Assembly (NCBI GenBank): GCA_048268845.1
Contig: JBLWUQ010000004.1
Coordinates: forward strand, 242,948-306,947
Reading direction: 5' to 3'
Source of the DNA: Muriiphilus sp048268845
GTDB taxonomy: Bacteria > Pseudomonadota > Alphaproteobacteria > Rhodobacterales > Rhodobacteraceae
DNA: 64,000 nt
Both the position numbers and the translations under genes were made by a program. Under the pieces are notes generated by a model. It ran no database searches. It had not been told where the DNA came from and worked only from the letters and a program-made list of their open reading frames with translations. Positions 12,188 through 21,415 of the stretch are shown here, piece after piece (the stretch's first letter is position 1; each line of letters opens with the position of its first letter).

Positions 12188-13579
12188 ATGGCGACACAGA
12201 AACTCTATGCCGGGGTCAAACTGCGCGAAACGCGGGTGCGGCTGGGCCTGACGCAGAAGGCCTTTGCCGAGAAACTCGGCGTCAGCCTGCCCTATCTCAA
12301 CCAGATGGAAAACAACAACCGCCCGGTTTCGACCGGCGTGGTCCTGGCGCTGGCGCAGGAATTCGGCTTCGACGTTGCCGAGCTGTCGACCGGCGACGCC
12401 GAGCGGATGGTGACGGACATGCGCGAGGCGCTGGCCGACCCGGTCTTTGCCGATGTGGCCCCGCCCGTGGCCGACCTGCGGCTGGTGGCGTCGAACGCAC
12501 CGGCGCTGGCGCGGGCGTTTCTGGAACTGCACCGCGCCTATCGCCAGGGCCATGAACGCCTCGCCTCGCTGGACGAGGCACTAGGGCGCGAGGGCGCTTC
12601 GGTACAGGCGAGCCCCTGGGAGGAGGTTCGCGACTTCTTTCACTATTGCGACAATTACATCGATGCAATTGACCGTGCGGCCGAAAGATTTGCACAAAAC
12701 GGACATCCGGAAGAAACAGCGCTTGCCCGTCTCGAGGCTCTGGGCATCCGGGTGGAGCGCAGCGAGTCCGTCCAGTTGCGTGGTCTTGATCGCGAGGCGG
12801 GGCGGCTGATGCTGTCGGCGCATGCGCCGGCCCCGACCCGGCGGTTCCAGCTTCTGCACCAGATCGCGCTCCTGACCCAGAACGAGCTGCTCGAGGCCAC
12901 GCTCGACCTGGCCCGGTTCCAGTCGGACGCGGCGCGCGGCATCGCCAAGATCGGACTGGCCAATTATTTCGCCGGCGCGGCGCTCCTGCCCTATATCCGG
13001 TTTCTCGAGGCCGCCCGCGACACCCGCCACGACCTTGAGCGGCTTTCGGACATCTTCGGCGCCTCGATCGAACAGGTGGCGCACCGACTGTCGACGATGC
13101 AGCGGCCCGGCGCCAAGGGGGTGCCGTTCTTTTTCGTGCGTGTAGATCAGGCCGGCACGATCACCAAGCGCCACTCGGCCACCCGCCTGCAATTCGCCCG
13201 CTACGGCGGTGCCTGCCCGCTCTGGAACGTGCACCGCGCCTTCGAGACCCCCGGCCAGTTCCTGCGTCAGATGGCCCAGACGCCGGACGGGGTGCGCTAT
13301 TTTTGCCTGGCCCGCGACGTGACCAAGACCGGCGGCAGTTTCACCGCGCCGGTACGCCGCTATGCCATCGGGCTGGGCTGCGAGATCAAGCACGCGCGCC
13401 AACTGGTCTATGCCGACGGGCTTGATACCGCCAACGCGGCGGCCTTCGAGCCGATCGGCATTTCCTGCCGCATCTGCGAACGGACAAATTGCCACCAGCG
13501 CTCGGTGCCGCCGCTGGAGCGCAAGCTCAGGATCGACCCCGACGCGCGCGGCGTGCTGCCCTACGAGATCGAGCGCTGA
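12188..13579 (+). CDS. pccR: Short-chain acyl-CoA-responsive XRE regulator (ScfR family, PccR-like)
   Basis: 463 residues. N-terminal XRE helix-turn-helix at about 10-60 (RETRVRLGLTQKAFAEKLGV, PYLNQMENNNRP), then the long DUF2083-type region of ScfR/RamB regulators. A C-terminal cysteine cluster (SCRICERTNCHQRS) is typical of the family. In Rhodobacter sphaeroides the PccR member activates propionyl-CoA carboxylase genes, as I recall. Here the gene lies in the pcc/mcm locus, and TTTGCAAA boxes occur both in its own leader and before pccB. A RamB-like glyoxylate or acetate regulator is the alternative. Confidence 0.88.
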   Translation: MATQKLYAGVKLRETRVRLGLTQKAFAEKLGVSLPYLNQMENNNRPVSTGVVLALAQEFGFDVAELSTGDAERMVTDMREALADPVFADVAPPVADLRLVASNAPALARAFLELHRAYRQGHERLASLDEALGREGASVQASPWEEVRDFFHYCDNYIDAIDRAAERFAQNGHPEETALARLEALGIRVERSESVQLRGLDREAGRLMLSAHAPAPTRRFQLLHQIALLTQNELLEATLDLARFQSDAARGIAKIGLANYFAGAALLPYIRFLEAARDTRHDLERLSDIFGASIEQVAHRLSTMQRPGAKGVPFFFVRVDQAGTITKRHSATRLQFARYGGACPLWNVHRAFETPGQFLRQMAQTPDGVRYFCLARDVTKTGGSFTAPVRRYAIGLGCEIKHARQLVYADGLDTANAAAFEPIGISCRICERTNCHQRSVPPLERKLRIDPDARGVLPYEIER

Positions 13580-13637
13580 GCCTCTTCCGGCCCGGAGAAA
13601 AACCGCCTAGGCTTGCCCGAAAAGCAGGGAGATACGC

Positions 13638-14096
13638 ATGGAACTGACCGGCAGCACGATCATTGCCGCCGACCGCGAGACGGTCTGGGCCCACCTCAAC
13701 TCCGCCGAAACGCTCGCGGCCTGCATCCCCGGCTGCGAGGAGCTGACCGGCACCGCGCAGGATGGCTTCGAGGCCGTGGTCAAGCAGAAGGTCGGCCCGG
13801 TCAGCGCCACCTTCAAGGGCAGCGTGACCCTGACCAATGTCGAGGCGCCGGTCAGCTACACGATCAACGGCGAGGGCAAGGGCGGTGTCGCGGGGTTCGC
13901 CAAGGGCGTGGCCGACGTGACCCTTGCCGAGGTCGAGGGCGGCACCGAGCTGAGCTACAGCGTCGATGCCAGGGTCGGCGGCAAGCTGGCGCAGCTTGGC
14001 AACCGGATCATCCAGGGCTTCGCCCGCAAGATGGTCGACGCCTTTTTCGAGCGTTTCAAGGCCGAGGTCGAAGGCCCGGCGAAAGCCGAGGAATAG
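13638..14096 (+). CDS. CoxG-like SRPBCC protein (CO dehydrogenase subunit G family)
   Basis: 152 residues with the START/SRPBCC lipid-binding fold pattern of CoxG: MELTGSTIIAADRETVWAHL at the start, then IPGCEEL and ELSYSVDARVGGKLAQLG. In carboxydotrophs CoxG helps tether CO dehydrogenase to the membrane. Here no coxMSL genes are adjacent. The nearest molybdenum hydroxylase in the window, xdhAB, is 46 kb away, so the partner is unknown. It follows pccR after 58 nt with GGGAGA before the start. Confidence 0.85.
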   Translation: MELTGSTIIAADRETVWAHLNSAETLAACIPGCEELTGTAQDGFEAVVKQKVGPVSATFKGSVTLTNVEAPVSYTINGEGKGGVAGFAKGVADVTLAEVEGGTELSYSVDARVGGKLAQLGNRIIQGFARKMVDAFFERFKAEVEGPAKAEE

Positions 14097-14125
14097 ACCG
14101 GGCAGATGAATCGGGCTGGCGCGCC

Positions 14126-15787
14126 CTATCGCTGCGCCCGCTCCCAGTCCGGGTGCCGCCACGGCGCGCGATTGTCCTTCGCCAGCGGCGCGCGGCCAAG
14201 GATGTGATTGGCGGCCTTCTCGCCCACCATGATCGACGGCGCGTTGGTGTTGCCGTTGGTGATGCGCGGAAAGATCGACGAATCGGCCACCCGCAGCCCC
14301 TCGACCCCGATCACCCGACATTCGGGGTCGACCACCGCGCCCGGATCGTCCGCCCGCCCCATCCGCGCCGTGCCGCAGGGGTGATAGGCGCTTTCGGCGT
14401 GTTCGCGCACGAAATCGTCAAGCGCCGCGTCCGATTGCGCCGCCGCACCCGGCTGGATCTCGTGCTTGACGTGTTCGGCGAGCGCCGGTTGGGCGAAGAT
14501 CTCGCGCGTCAGCCGCAGCGCCTGGCGCCAGTCCTGCCAGTCCTGATCCTGGCTCATGTAGTTGAAGGCGATCTTCGGCGCCTCTGCCGGGTCGGCCGAA
14601 GCCAGCGTCACCGCCCCGCGCGAGGCCGAGCGCATCGGGCCGACATGCGCCTGAAACCCGTGCCCCTCGGCGGCGGTCTTGCCGTCGTAGCGCACCGCGA
14701 TGGGCAGGAAATGGAACTGGATGTCGGGGTAGTCCACCCCGGCGCGCGAGCGGATGAAGGCCGCGCTTTCAAACTGGTTCGACGCCCCCAGACCGGTCTT
14801 GGTGAACAGCCATTGCGCCCCGATCAACGCCTTGCCCGTGAGGTTCCAGTAGCGATACAGCGTGATCGGTTTCTTCGCCGCGAACTGCACATAGACCTCA
14901 AGGTGATCCTGCAGGTTCTGCCCGACGCCGGGCCGGTCTGCGACGACCTTGATACCGTGCTCGGCCAGATGCGCCGCCGGACCGATGCCCGACAGCATCA
15001 ACAGCTTCGGCGTGTTGATCGACGAGGCCGACAGGATCACCTCGCGGTTCGCGCGGATCACCTCGATCTTGCCGCCCCGGTCGATCTCGACGCCGGTGGC
15101 GCGGCCGTCCTCGATCACCACGCGCCGCGCCAGCCCGCGCAGCAGCGTGCAGTTCGGGCGTCGCAGTGCCGGGCGCAGATAGGCGTTCGCGGTGGACCAG
15201 CGCCGCCCCTGCCACACCGTCATGTCGAAAGCGCCGAAACCTTCCTGCTGTTCGCCGTTATAGTCCTCGGTCACCGGATAGCCCGCCTGCCGCCCGGCCT
15301 CGACAAAGGCGAGATGCAGCGGGTGTTCCTGCCGGGCGCGGCGGACATGCAGCGGGCCGTCCTTGCCGCGCCAGGACGATGCCTCCGGCCCGTGCCAGTT
15401 TTCCATGCGGATGAAATAGGGCAGCACGTCGCCGTAGCCCCAGCCTTGCGCGCCCTGATCCTCCCAATGGTCGAAATCGCGGGCATGACCACGGACGTAG
15501 ACCATGCCGTTGACGCTGGACGAGCCACCAATCACCTTGCCGCGCGGCACCACCATGCGGCGGTTATTGAGGTGCGGCTCGGGCTCGGACATGAAGCCCC
15601 AGTCATAGCGGCTCATGTTCATCGGATAGGACAAAGCGGCCGGCATCTGGATGAAGGGTCCGATGTCGCTGCCGCCATATTCGATGACGATGACCGACGA
15701 GCCCGCCTCTGACAGCCTGTAGGCCAGCGCCGCCCCGGCGCTGCCCGATCCGACGATGACGAAATCAGCCTGCATGGTATGTCCCAT
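14126..15787 (-). CDS. betA: Choline dehydrogenase
   Basis: FAD-dependent GMC oxidoreductase of 553 residues that oxidises choline to betaine aldehyde at the membrane. FAD Rossmann motif VGSGSAGAALAYRLSEAG is at the N-terminus. GMC signatures include GKVIGGSSSVNGMVYVRG, and the C-terminal YHPCGTARMG and ITNGNTNAPSIMVGE blocks carry the catalytic histidine and asparagine region. The ATG at 15787 overlaps the betB stop as TGATG; a second ATG at 15775 (MQADFVIVG) matches many homologues equally well. It is the last gene of betI-betB-betA. Confidence 0.95.
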   Translation of the reverse strand: MGHTMQADFVIVGSGSAGAALAYRLSEAGSSVIVIEYGGSDIGPFIQMPAALSYPMNMSRYDWGFMSEPEPHLNNRRMVVPRGKVIGGSSSVNGMVYVRGHARDFDHWEDQGAQGWGYGDVLPYFIRMENWHGPEASSWRGKDGPLHVRRARQEHPLHLAFVEAGRQAGYPVTEDYNGEQQEGFGAFDMTVWQGRRWSTANAYLRPALRRPNCTLLRGLARRVVIEDGRATGVEIDRGGKIEVIRANREVILSASSINTPKLLMLSGIGPAAHLAEHGIKVVADRPGVGQNLQDHLEVYVQFAAKKPITLYRYWNLTGKALIGAQWLFTKTGLGASNQFESAAFIRSRAGVDYPDIQFHFLPIAVRYDGKTAAEGHGFQAHVGPMRSASRGAVTLASADPAEAPKIAFNYMSQDQDWQDWRQALRLTREIFAQPALAEHVKHEIQPGAAAQSDAALDDFVREHAESAYHPCGTARMGRADDPGAVVDPECRVIGVEGLRVADSSIFPRITNGNTNAPSIMVGEKAANHILGRAPLAKDNRAPWRHPDWERAQR

Positions 15788-17250
15788 CAGAACGGCGCAT
15801 CGAGCGGCCCCATCTTCACGTAGACCGATTTCAACTGCGAATAATGCTCGATCGCCGCCTTCGAATTCTCGCGCCCGACGCCGGACAGTTTCATCCCGCC
15901 GAACGGCGCCTCGACCGGCGCGTCGTTATAGGTGTTGATGTAGCAGGTGCCGGCCTCGAACCCCGCCGCCACCCGGTGCGCGCGCTGGATGTCGCGGGTA
16001 AAGACCCCGGCGGCCAGCCCGTAATCGGTGGCATTGGCCCGCGCCATCGCCTCGGCCTCGTCCTCGAAATCGAGCACGCACATGACGGGGCCGAAAATCT
16101 CCTCGCGCGCGATGGTCATGTCGTCGGTCACATCGGCAAAGACGGTTGGTTCAAGAAAAAAGCCGTCACGCGCCACGCGCTTGCCGCCCGCGACCAGCCG
16201 CGCGCCTTCCTCGACGCCCTTGGCGATGTAGTTCAGCACGATGTTCAACTGACCTTCGGACACCATCGGACCGAAATTCGTCGCAGGGTCCAGCGGATCG
16301 CCGATTACCGCAGCTTTCAGCCGCTCGCTCAACCGGTCGAGGAACGCCGCCTTGATGCCCTTCTGCACGAAGACCCGCGTGCCGTTGGAACAGACCTGCC
16401 CGGTGGAGTAGAAATTGCCCAGAATAGCCCCCGACACCGCCGATTCGATGTCGGCATCGTCAAACACCAGCAGAGGCGACTTGCCGCCCAGTTCCATCGT
16501 CACGTTCTTCATGCCAAGGGCTGCGGCGGCATAGACCTTCTGCCCGGTCGGCACCGATCCGGTCAGCGATACCTTGGCGACGCGCGGGTCGGACACCAGC
16601 GCCGCCCCGACCTCGCCCATGCCCTGCACCACGTTGAACACCCCCGGCGGTGCTCCCGCCTCGGTCAGGATCTCGGCCACCTTCAAGGCCGACAAAGGCG
16701 TAGTCTCGGACGGTTTGAACACCATCGTATTGCCGCAGGCCAGCGCGGGTGCGGCCTTCCAGCAGGCGATCTGGGTCGGGTAGTTCCACGCCCCGATGCC
16801 GACGCAGACCCCCAACGCCTCGCGCCGCGCATAGACGAAATCGCCGCCCGCAAGCTGGATATGCTCGCCGGTCAGCGCGCCCGCCAGCCCGCCGAAATAC
16901 TCCAGCGCATCGGCCCCCGACGTGGCATCGGCCACCAGCGTTTCCTGAATCGGCTTGCCGGTGTCGAGCGTTTCAAGCTCGGACAATTCGCGGTTGCGCG
17001 CCCGGATGATGTCGGCGGCGCGGCGCAGGATGCGGCCGCGTTCGGTGCCGCTCATCGCCGCCCATGCCGGTTGCGCGCGCTGCGCGGCGTCGAGCGCGTG
17101 GCGCACCACGGCAGGCGTCGCCGCATGGACCCGCGCGATCTTCTGGCCGGTGGCCGGATAGATCACCTCGATCGGGGTGCCGCCGTCATCCTCGACGTAG
17201 AGCCCGGCGATGAAATGGCTGCCGGTGGGTCTGGCGTGATAGTTGCGCAT
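15787..17250 (-). CDS. betB: Betaine aldehyde dehydrogenase
   Basis: 487-residue NAD(P)-dependent aldehyde dehydrogenase that converts betaine aldehyde to glycine betaine. It has FKPSETTPLSALKVAEI for cofactor binding, MELGGKSPLLVF with the catalytic glutamate near 254, and GQVCSNGTRVFV with the nucleophilic cysteine at 287. Length and motifs match BetB. It lies 59 nt downstream of betI and overlaps betA. Confidence 0.96.
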   Translation of the reverse strand: MRNYHARPTGSHFIAGLYVEDDGGTPIEVIYPATGQKIARVHAATPAVVRHALDAAQRAQPAWAAMSGTERGRILRRAADIIRARNRELSELETLDTGKPIQETLVADATSGADALEYFGGLAGALTGEHIQLAGGDFVYARREALGVCVGIGAWNYPTQIACWKAAPALACGNTMVFKPSETTPLSALKVAEILTEAGAPPGVFNVVQGMGEVGAALVSDPRVAKVSLTGSVPTGQKVYAAAALGMKNVTMELGGKSPLLVFDDADIESAVSGAILGNFYSTGQVCSNGTRVFVQKGIKAAFLDRLSERLKAAVIGDPLDPATNFGPMVSEGQLNIVLNYIAKGVEEGARLVAGGKRVARDGFFLEPTVFADVTDDMTIAREEIFGPVMCVLDFEDEAEAMARANATDYGLAAGVFTRDIQRAHRVAAGFEAGTCYINTYNDAPVEAPFGGMKLSGVGRENSKAAIEHYSQLKSVYVKMGPLDAPF

Positions 17251-17309
17251 GTTTTTCTCCTACTCCCCTCGGGGGAAACGCCGGCGGGGTCGCCGGGGAA
17301 TATTGTGGG

Positions 17310-17885
17310 TCAGGTCTGACCCAGAAAGCGGTCGAGACAGGCGAGCACCCGCGTGGTGGCGCCCTGCCCGTCCGGTGCGCCGCCCAGCGCGTGGCGGATG
17401 TACAGCCCGTCGATCATCGCCGCGAGTGTTTCGGCAATCTCGGGGGCGCGGTCGCCCGCCAAGGGGCGCAGCGCATGGATCAGGTTCGAGCGCAGCCGGC
17501 CCTGATAGACCGCCAGCAGCCGCCGCGCGCCCGCAGCGCTTTGCGCCTGGACATAGAAATTCAGCCATGCGGCGATGACCGCAGGCTCGAACTGGCCCGG
17601 CGCGAAACTGGCCTCGACGATGCCGTCGAGCCGGGCGCGCGGGCTGTCGGCGCGCCTGAGCGCCAGCCGCACCGCAGAGCCGTAGACCGACAGGATATGC
17701 CGCATTGCCGCGACCAGCAGATCCTGCTTGCCGCCGAAATAGTGATGCGCCAGCGCCGAGGACACGCCGGCGCGCTTGGCGATCTTGCTGACCGTCACGT
17801 CAAGCGATCCGGTCGCGCCAATCTCGGCAATCGTGGCTTTCACAAGTGCCGCGCGGCGGATAGGCTGCATCCCGAGCTTGGGCAT
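17310..17885 (-). CDS. betI: TetR-family repressor of choline-betaine genes
   Basis: 191 residues. It starts MPKLGMQPIRRAALVKATI, the classic BetI opening, with the TetR HTH at about 25-55 (VSKIAKRAGVSSALAHHYFG). The ligand domain has AWLNFYVQAQ and ATLAAMIDGLYIRHAL-like segments. BetI releases DNA when choline is present. It is divergent from choX across 78 bp that hold a perfect BetI-type palindrome, so it probably controls both arms. Confidence 0.95.
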   Translation of the reverse strand: MPKLGMQPIRRAALVKATIAEIGATGSLDVTVSKIAKRAGVSSALAHHYFGGKQDLLVAAMRHILSVYGSAVRLALRRADSPRARLDGIVEASFAPGQFEPAVIAAWLNFYVQAQSAAGARRLLAVYQGRLRSNLIHALRPLAGDRAPEIAETLAAMIDGLYIRHALGGAPDGQGATTRVLACLDRFLGQT

Positions 17886-17923
17886 AACGACTCCTTTACG
17901 TGTGCCTCGGAAAGTGTTTCACT

Positions 17924-17943
17924 TTGATTGACTCGTCAATCAA
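17924..17943. promoter_or_regulatory. BetI operator
   Basis: Perfect inverted repeat TTGATTGAC-TC-GTCAATCAA with 9-bp arms and a 2-bp centre. It lies 38 nt from the betI start and 20 nt from the choX start. It resembles the BetI box of other proteobacteria as I recall it. Its position between two divergent choline operons supports choline-responsive repression of both. Confidence 0.85.
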
Positions 17944-17963
17944 CAATAAACAGGGAGACCAGA

Positions 17964-18884
17964 ATGAAGCTGAAAACCACCCTCTCGGTGCTCGCGATCC
18001 TTGCCGCCACCCCGGCGCTGGCCGATTGCGAAAAGATCAATTTCTCGGATGTCGGCTGGACCGACATCACCGCCACCACCGCCGCCGCGACCGTGGTGCT
18101 GGATGCGTTGGGCTATGACACCGACATCAAGGTACTGTCGGTGCCGGTGACCTATACCTCGATGGCGGCGGGCGATATCGACGTGTTCCTCGGCAACTGG
18201 ATGCCGACGATGGAGGGCGACATTGCCCCCTACCGCGAGGCCGGAACTGTCGACACCGTGCGCGCCAACCTCGAAGGCGCGAAATACACGCTGGCGACCA
18301 ACAAGGCGGGCATGGACCTTGGCATTGCCGACTTTGCCGACATCGCCGCGCACAAGGACGCGCTCGACGGCAAGATCTACGGCATCGAGCCCGGCAATGA
18401 CGGCAACCGCCTGATCATCGAGATGATTGACGGCGGCGCCTTCGGGCTGTCCGGCTTCAAGGTTGTCGAAAGCTCGGAACAGGGGATGCTGGCCCAGGTC
18501 GGCCGCAACACCTCGCGCAATGAGCCGATCGTGTTCCTCGGATGGGAGCCGCACCCGATGAACGCCAATTACGAGATGGGCTATCTGACCGGCGGTGACG
18601 ATTTCTTCGGCCCCGACCTCGGCGGCGCTACCGTGTTCACCAACACCCGCGCCGGTTACGTCGCGGAATGCCCCAATGTCGGCGCGTTCCTGAACAACCT
18701 CAGCTTCACGCTGGCGATGGAAAACGAGATCATGGGCGCGATCCTCGATGACGCGAAGGACCCCGCCGATGCCGCAAGCGCCTGGCTGGCGGCCAATCCC
18801 GACGTCTGGAAGGCCTGGCTTGACGGCGTGACCACGCTGGACGGCGGCGACGCGGTTGCGGCGGTGGATGCGGCGCTCAAGTGA
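17964..18884 (+). CDS. choX: Choline ABC transporter substrate-binding protein
   Basis: 306 residues. Signal peptide ends in ILAATPALAD, so the protein is periplasmic. The mature protein has the OpuAC/ChoX pattern: VGWTDITATTAAATVVLDALG, GDIDVFLGNWMPTMEGDI and VFLGWEPHPMN, with the aromatic residues that form the quaternary-amine cage. The ATG at 17964 is chosen for GGGAGA upstream and the signal peptide, rather than an in-frame start at 17928 inside the operator. It is the first gene of the choline uptake operon, and its stop overlaps the next gene as GTGA. Confidence 0.95.
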   Translation: MKLKTTLSVLAILAATPALADCEKINFSDVGWTDITATTAAATVVLDALGYDTDIKVLSVPVTYTSMAAGDIDVFLGNWMPTMEGDIAPYREAGTVDTVRANLEGAKYTLATNKAGMDLGIADFADIAAHKDALDGKIYGIEPGNDGNRLIIEMIDGGAFGLSGFKVVESSEQGMLAQVGRNTSRNEPIVFLGWEPHPMNANYEMGYLTGGDDFFGPDLGGATVFTNTRAGYVAECPNVGAFLNNLSFTLAMENEIMGAILDDAKDPADAASAWLAANPDVWKAWLDGVTTLDGGDAVAAVDAALK

Positions 18885-19552
18885 TCGAACCTAAGGTGGT
18901 GCCGTTGCGCGCCACGAACGGAATCGAGGATTGGCGGGCCCTGCTCGCCGATCCCGTCCGTCAGTGGAAACCCGGCTTTTCGGCGATGGCGACAGCGCGA
19001 TCCTGGGAGGCCGGGTTTCCGCCCGAGGTCGCGCGGCTGCTCGGCAATGACGTGCATCTGCAACTGGCCATCGTCGAACACAAGGTCGAGATGCCCGGCA
19101 AGGGCGGCCCGGCCCAGTGCGACGTCTTTGCGCTGGCCCATGCCGACGGGCGCGACATCGCGCTGGCGGTCGAGGCGAAGGTCGAGGAACCCTTCGACAA
19201 GACCCTGGCCGAGTGGAACGCCGCCAACGGCGCCAACAAGCAGCACCGGCTGGACACGATATCCGGCTGGCTCGGGCTTGACCGGCCCGCCCCGCACCTG
19301 CGCTATCAACTCCTCTCACGCTCGGCCGCCGCCGTCGCCGAAGCGCGGCGCTTTCGCCGCCCGGTCGCGGCGATGATCGTGCAATCCTTCAGCCCGAAAC
19401 GGACCTGGTTCGATGATTTCGCGGCGTTCTGCGCCGCCATGGGCATGGGCGACGCTGAGCCCGACCGGGCGCTGGAAACCGTTCTGCCGGACGGAACCGT
19501 GTTTCGCGCGGGCTGGGCGTCAGGCGACACCAGACACCTTGAAAAGGTCTGA
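18881..19552 (+). CDS. PD-(D/E)XK nuclease-like protein inside the choline transporter operon (DUF6946-like)
   Basis: 223 residues, GTG start in a 4-nt overlap with choX and 3 nt before choW, so it belongs to the operon. The sequence shows a PD-(D/E)XK-type set: E66 in IVEHKVEMPG, D81 in QCDVFALA, E98-A-K100 in LAVEAKVEEPF, and later RYQLLSRSAAAVAEARRF. I recall similar proteins under a DUF6946 label, without function. No signal peptide or membrane segment is present, so it is cytosolic. It has no known place in choline uptake; it may be a stray passenger, a regulator, or a catalytically repurposed fold. Confidence 0.75.
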   Translation: MIEPKVVPLRATNGIEDWRALLADPVRQWKPGFSAMATARSWEAGFPPEVARLLGNDVHLQLAIVEHKVEMPGKGGPAQCDVFALAHADGRDIALAVEAKVEEPFDKTLAEWNAANGANKQHRLDTISGWLGLDRPAPHLRYQLLSRSAAAVAEARRFRRPVAAMIVQSFSPKRTWFDDFAAFCAAMGMGDAEPDRALETVLPDGTVFRAGWASGDTRHLEKV

Positions 19553-19555
19553 TAC

Positions 19556-20386
19556 ATGAACTGGCTGACCGACACCAAGATCCCCGTGGGCAAGACCGCC
19601 CGGAGCGTCTTCGACTGGCTTCAGGACGTCGGCGGGCCATTCTTCGACTGGCTGGCCTGGGTCATGGAAGGGCTGATCGGGGCGATCCTCTGGGTCCTGC
19701 AAACGCCGCATCCGCTGGTCGTCGTCGCGGTATTCGCGGGCCTCACCTTCGTGCTGCAACGCAAGTGGAAGACCTCGCTCCTGGTGGTGGTCGGCTTTCT
19801 CTTCATCCTCAACCAGGGCTACTGGGAGGAAACCACCGAGAGCCTGACGCTGGTCCTGTCGTCCTGCGTCGTCTGCATGTCGGTCGGCGTTCCGATCGGC
19901 ATCGTCGCGGCGCACCGGCCACGGCTCTATGCCTGGATGCGCCCGGTGCTTGACCTGATGCAGACGCTGCCCACCTTCGTCTACCTGATCCCGGCCATCG
20001 TGTTCTTCGGCATCGGCATGGTGCCGGGCCTGCTGGCCACCGTGATCTTCGTGCTGCCGGCACCGATCCGGCTGACGCATCTGGGCATCTCGCGCACGCC
20101 GACCGCGCTGGTCGAGGCGGCCCAGGCGTTCGGCGCAACGCCGCGTCAATTGCTCTACAAGGTCGAACTGCCCTATGCCACGCCGCAGATCATGGCCGGG
20201 CTGAACCAGACGATCATGCTGTCGCTGTCGATGGTGGTGATCGCGGCACTGGTCGGGGCCGATGGGCTGGGCGTGCCGGTGGTGCGCGCGCTCAATCAGG
20301 TCAACACCGCGCTCGGGTTCGAGAGCGGTTTCGTCATCGTCGTGGTCGCGATCCTGCTCGACCGCATGCTCAGGGTGGAACGCTGA
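19556..20386 (+). CDS. choW: Choline ABC transporter permease
   Basis: 276 residues with about 6-7 membrane segments and the BPD_transp_1 fold. The EAA-type cytoplasmic loop reads ALVEAAQAFGATPRQLLYKVELPYA near 180-205, the coupling site for ChoV. It has high similarity in layout to ProW/OpuAB glycine betaine permeases (SVGVPIGIVAAHRPRLYAWM, DLMQTLPTFVYLIPA). The start overlaps nothing but is only 3 nt after the preceding stop. The stop overlaps choV by one base. Confidence 0.95.
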   Translation: MNWLTDTKIPVGKTARSVFDWLQDVGGPFFDWLAWVMEGLIGAILWVLQTPHPLVVVAVFAGLTFVLQRKWKTSLLVVVGFLFILNQGYWEETTESLTLVLSSCVVCMSVGVPIGIVAAHRPRLYAWMRPVLDLMQTLPTFVYLIPAIVFFGIGMVPGLLATVIFVLPAPIRLTHLGISRTPTALVEAAQAFGATPRQLLYKVELPYATPQIMAGLNQTIMLSLSMVVIAALVGADGLGVPVVRALNQVNTALGFESGFVIVVVAILLDRMLRVER

Positions 20387-21414
20387 TGGCTGTCGCGGTT
20401 TCCTTCGACAAGGTCTCGATCGTCTTCGGCGACGACCCCGAGAGCGCCCTGCCCCTGATGGACGCGATGAAAGACCGCGCCGAGGTGCAGGAGGCCACCG
20501 GCCAGGTGCTCGGCGTCCACGATTGCTCGCTCGACGTGATCGAGGGCGAGATCCTCGTGCTCATGGGTCTGTCAGGATCGGGCAAATCGACGCTTCTGCG
20601 CGCGGTCAACGGCCTCACTCCGGTGGTGCGCGGCAGCGTGCGGGTGTCGGACGGCGACCGGCTGATCGACGTGACCAACGCCGACAGCGCCACCTTGCGC
20701 CACATCCGCCTGACCCGCGTCGCGATGGTGTTCCAGCAGTTCGGCCTGTTGCCCTGGCGCACCGTGCGCGACAATGTCGGCCTCGGGCTCGAGCTTGGCG
20801 GCATGGCCAAACCCGAGCGCCACGCCAAGGTCGACGAACAACTGGCGCTGGTCGGGCTGACCGACTGGGCCGACCGGATGGTGGCCGAGTTGTCAGGCGG
20901 CATGCAGCAGCGCGTCGGCCTTGCCCGTGCCTTCGCCACCGACGCCCCGATCCTCCTGATGGACGAGCCGTTCTCGGCGCTCGATCCCCTGATCCGCACC
21001 CGGCTTCAGGATGAGCTGATGGAGCTGCAAAAGACCCTGCGCCGCACCATCATCTTTGTCAGCCACGACCTTGACGAGGCGTTCAAGATCGGCGACCGGA
21101 TCGCGATCATGGAGGGCGGGCGGATCGTACAATGCGGCACCCCGCGCGACATCTTCACGATGCCCGCCAACGATTACGTCGCCGATTTCGTCGCCCACAT
21201 GAACCCGCTTGGCGTGTTGACCGCGCGTGACGTCATGGCGCTGCCGGACGGCGAAACCACCAGCGAGATCGCGCCCGCGACCAAGGTGCATGAGGTGATG
21301 AAACGGCTGGCCACCCAGGGCGGCGCGATTGCCGTGGTCGAGGACGGGCGCACCCTCGGGCGCATCAGCCGCGACGACGTGCTTGCCCGGCTGATCGACC
21401 CGCGCGGCGACTGA
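20386..21414 (+). CDS. choV: Choline ABC transporter ATP-binding protein
   Basis: 342 residues. Walker A GLSGSGKST, Q-loop VFQQFGLLPW, signature LSGGMQQRVGLARA, Walker B PILLMDEPFSALD and the switch histidine in VSHDLDEAF are all present. A long N-terminal extension (SFDKVSIVFGDDPESA) and a C-terminal CBS-like remnant (TKVHEVMKRLATQGGAIAVV) are typical of the ProV/ChoV group. It starts at the choW stop (TGATGG overlap) and completes choX-orf-choW-choV. Confidence 0.96.
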   Translation: MAVAVSFDKVSIVFGDDPESALPLMDAMKDRAEVQEATGQVLGVHDCSLDVIEGEILVLMGLSGSGKSTLLRAVNGLTPVVRGSVRVSDGDRLIDVTNADSATLRHIRLTRVAMVFQQFGLLPWRTVRDNVGLGLELGGMAKPERHAKVDEQLALVGLTDWADRMVAELSGGMQQRVGLARAFATDAPILLMDEPFSALDPLIRTRLQDELMELQKTLRRTIIFVSHDLDEAFKIGDRIAIMEGGRIVQCGTPRDIFTMPANDYVADFVAHMNPLGVLTARDVMALPDGETTSEIAPATKVHEVMKRLATQGGAIAVVEDGRTLGRISRDDVLARLIDPRGD

Positions 21415-21415
21415 G

